Shown here: one piece after another, positions 4,476 through 5,865 of the stretch | Numbering within the stretch: the first letter of the stretch is position 1 | Layout of the letters: the number at the start of each line of letters is the position of its first letter | DNA from: Actinomycetota bacterium | Lineage (GTDB): Bacteria; Actinomycetota; Thermoleophilia; Gaiellales; Gaiellaceae | Direction of reading: 5' to 3' | Assembly (NCBI GenBank): GCA_016870235.1 | Contig: VGCB01000197.1 | Coordinates: forward strand, 1-5,865 | Length of the DNA stretch: 5,865 nucleotides | Program-made: the position numbers and the translations under genes | The notes under the pieces: model-generated | The model's database searches: none | What the model saw: the letters and a program-made list of their open reading frames with translations, nothing else | Told to the model about the DNA's origin: nothing

Positions 4476-5648
4476 CTAGACGAGCTTCAGCACCTTCCCG
4501 ATCCCGCGCACGCCTTGCCGGATGCGGTGCTCGTTCTCGACGAGCGCGAAGCGGACGTGACCCTCGCCGCCGGGGCCGAAGCCGACACCGGGCGAGACGG
4601 CCACCTTCGCCTCGCGGGCGAGCATCTCGGCGAACGGGAGAGAGCCCATGCTCCGGTACGGCTCCGGGATCGCGGCCCAGACGAACATCGTCCCCTTCGG
4701 CTTCGGGATCTCCCAGCCGACGCGCGCGAGCCCTTCGCAGAGCGCGTCGCGGCGGGAGCAGTACACCTCGCTCACCGCCGTCGGCGTCTCCGGCGCCTCG
4801 TTCATCGCCGTGATCGCGGCGATCTGGATCGGCTGGAACGTCCCGTAGTCGAGCCAGCTCTTGAGCCGGGCGAGCGCCTGCACCGCGGGGCCGTTGCCGA
4901 CGACGAAGCCGACCCGCCAGCCGGCCATCGAGAACGACTTCGTCAGCGTGTAGATCTCGACCGCGACCTCGTCGGCGCCCGGCACCTGCAGGATCGACGG
5001 CGGCTCGTAGCCGTCGAATGCGAGGTCGGCGTAGGCGAAGTCGTGGACGACGAGGATCCCGTGCGTGCGCGCGAACTCGACGACGCGCTCCATGAACGCG
5101 AGATCGACCGTGGCGGTCGTCGGGTTGTGCGGGAACGAGAGGACGAGGACGCGCGGCCGCGGTTGGGCGCGCTCCCACGCCTGTTGCAGGTTCCCGAACA
5201 GATCCTCGTCGGGCCCCATCGCAACCTGGAAGACGCCGGCGCCCGCGAGGATCGGCCCGTGGATGTGGATCGGGTAGCTCGGCGCCGGGACGAGCGCGGC
5301 GTCTCCGGGCTCGAGCAGGACCCACATCAGGTGGACGAACCCCTCCTTCGCACCCATCGTCGTCACGACCTGCAGGTCGGGGTCGAGCTCGACCCCGAAC
5401 CGCCGGAGGTACAGGTCGGCCGCGGCCAGTCGCAGCTTCGGGATCCCCTTCGAGGCCGAGTAGCGGTGGTTGTGCGGCTTCTGCGCGGCCTCGGCGAGCT
5501 TCGCGACCGCGGCGTCCGGCGACGGGAGGTCGGGGTTGCCGAAGCCGAGGTCGACGACGTCGTCGCCGGCGCGGCGGAGCTCGAGCGTGAGCTCGCGGAT
5601 CACCGCGAAGACGTACGGGGGCAGCTCTCCGACACGCCGGAACTCCAT
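4476..5648 (-). CDS. alaC: Class I/II aminotransferase, AlaC-type (glutamate-pyruvate transaminase)
   Basis: A 390-residue cytosolic PLP aminotransferase, fold type I, predicted to interconvert alanine + 2-oxoglutarate and pyruvate + glutamate. PLP lysine K237 lies in [17 protein letters not shown]175 in FPHNPT, D203 and Y206 in VHDFAYADL are cofactor contacts, and R367 in HVRFALVEN binds the substrate carboxylate. The alignment I recall to E. coli AlaC is close over the whole length: LPPYVF near the start, the GYSTSRGIP-like RYSASKGIP (62-70), PSYPIHI (123-129), SIxQVPGA (218-225), [10 protein letters not shown] (267-276), MGSLPFA (334-340) and SPGVGFG (352-358). E. coli AlaC is about 412 residues, so this version is slightly trimmed at the ends. 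Relatives can be annotated as LL-diaminopimelate or aspartate aminotransferase, so substrate is not certain. The ATG at 5648 has TACAAC ending 6 bases upstream. The upstream hydrolase fragment, 68 bases away on the same strand, is separated by a hairpin. Confidence 0.9.
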   Translation of the reverse strand: MEFRRVGELPPYVFAVIRELTLELRRAGDDVVDLGFGNPDLPSPDAAVAKLAEAAQKPHNHRYSASKGIPKLRLAAADLYLRRFGVELDPDLQVVTTMGAKEGFVHLMWVLLEPGDAALVPAPSYPIHIHGPILAGAGVFQVAMGPDEDLFGNLQQAWERAQPRPRVLVLSFPHNPTTATVDLAFMERVVEFARTHGILVVHDFAYADLAFDGYEPPSILQVPGADEVAVEIYTLTKSFSMAGWRVGFVVGNGPAVQALARLKSWLDYGTFQPIQIAAITAMNEAPETPTAVSEVYCSRRDALCEGLARVGWEIPKPKGTMFVWAAIPEPYRSMGSLPFAEMLAREAKVAVSPGVGFGPGGEGHVRFALVENEHRIRQGVRGIGKVLKLV

Positions 5649-5654
5649 TGGAAG

Positions 5655-5660
5655 GTTGTA
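5655..5660 (-). promoter_or_regulatory. -10-like element of alaC (leaderless)
   Basis: On the minus strand TACAAC is followed by 6 bases (CTTCCA) and the ATG at 5648. It is the only one of the window's six such elements that ends in C rather than T, so it is the weakest. The spacing still agrees, and no Shine-Dalgarno is present. Confidence 0.38.
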
Positions 5661-5675
5661 GCTGCTCGCCGCTAC

Positions 5676-5722
5676 CGCTGAGCGCAGTCGACGCCGGGTC
5701 GCGCCGGGCGGCGCGCTCAGCG
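5676..5722 (-). terminator. Hairpin spanning the hydrolase stop codon
   Basis: CGCTGAGCGC (5676-5685) pairs perfectly over 10 bp with GCGCTCAGCG (5713-5722), around a 27-base GC-rich interior. The hydrolase stop (5717-5719) lies inside the first arm on the minus strand, and the structure ends 15 bases before the alaC -10 element. It probably terminates the hydrolase transcript. No T-tract is seen. Confidence 0.45.
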
Positions 5723-5865
5723 TCCCGAGGGGATCGCCGCGGCGACGGCGGCGCGCATCGGCTCGAGCCAGGCCGGGTCGACGACGTGCGGGACGGAGGT
5801 CTCGAGGTACACGGGCTCGGCTCCCGACTCCGCGAGCGCATCCCGGGCCGCGCGACCGTAGTCGG
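5717..5865 (-). CDS. Alpha/beta hydrolase (phospholipase/carboxylesterase-like), C-terminal fragment
   Basis: Only the last 48 codons are in the window; the gene continues past 5865. The visible end reads [20 protein letters not shown], then [24 protein letters not shown] and a short SGR tail. A helix ending in GAEPVYLET followed by PH(V)VDPAWL is the usual end of serine hydrolases of the phospholipase/carboxylesterase and dienelactone-hydrolase type, where the H (26th visible residue) would be the catalytic histidine that follows the last strand. The nucleophile and acid lie outside the window, so the exact class cannot be told. The gene is upstream of alaC on the same strand with a 68-base gap holding a hairpin, so co-transcription is possible but not required. 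Confidence 0.7.
   Translation of the reverse strand, partial: DYGRAARDALAESGAEPVYLETSVPHVVDPAWLEPMRAAVAAAIPSGR

Noticed and set aside
4256..4813. 185-codon plus-strand frame over the hairpin region and the end of alaC
   Set aside because: The translation is Gly/Arg/Ser-rich, overlaps alaC antisense, has no promoter or Shine-Dalgarno, and passes through the hairpins. I treat the region as non-coding.
4515..5681. 388-codon plus-strand frame antisense to alaC
   Set aside because: It is a shadow of alaC, whose catalytic motifs are all on the minus strand.

Overview
The window is very GC-rich, with third positions dominated by G and C. It looks like a chromosomal segment of a high-GC actinobacterium. 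Two things support this: the close resemblance, from memory, of the cystathionine beta-synthase to the mycobacterial Rv1077 type, and a small protein of the MT0933/Rv0909 antitoxin-like type. A deep-branching lineage such as Thermoleophilia is possible, but that is a guess. I see no transposase, integrase, CRISPR array, tRNA or rRNA.

Layout. (1) 1-145: gene-free left edge with one copy of a short dispersed repeat and a hairpin. (2) 146-1089, minus: a two-gene, ATGA-overlapping unit that looks like a toxin-antitoxin module, with a 148-residue partner protein followed by a minimal nucleotidyltransferase. (3) 1149-2561, plus: cystathionine beta-synthase, divergent from that unit across a nearly mirror-symmetric 59-bp promoter region. 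(4) 2577-3169, plus: two small acidic helical proteins that share an MT0933-type motif and look like diverged tandem paralogues. (5) 3224-4228, minus: an adenosine-deaminase-family amidohydrolase, convergent with the small genes across a long hairpin. (6) 4229-4475: an intergenic region packed with hairpins and repeats. (7) 4476-5648, minus: an AlaC-type class I aminotransferase. (8) 5717-5865, minus: the C-terminal end of an alpha/beta hydrolase that runs off the window.

The genes do not form one pathway. The two best-identified enzymes are in amino-acid metabolism: transsulfuration (Cbs) and alanine/pyruvate transamination (AlaC). The deaminase is probably purine- or nucleoside-related. The module at 146-1089 and the MT0933-like genes are accessory-type functions.

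The most striking feature is expression architecture. Every non-coupled gene whose start is visible has a -10-like hexamer (TANNNT five times, TACAAC once) ending exactly 6 or 7 bases before its ATG, with no convincing Shine-Dalgarno. This is what leaderless mRNAs look like, and it fixes several start codons. Two stop codons also sit inside the stems of strong hairpins. I do not see a complete new defence or biosynthetic system. The best candidates for something under-described are the overlapping nucleotidyltransferase pair with its symmetric promoter, the tandem MT0933-like genes, the deaminase with altered substrate-site residues, and the hairpin family in 4229-4475.
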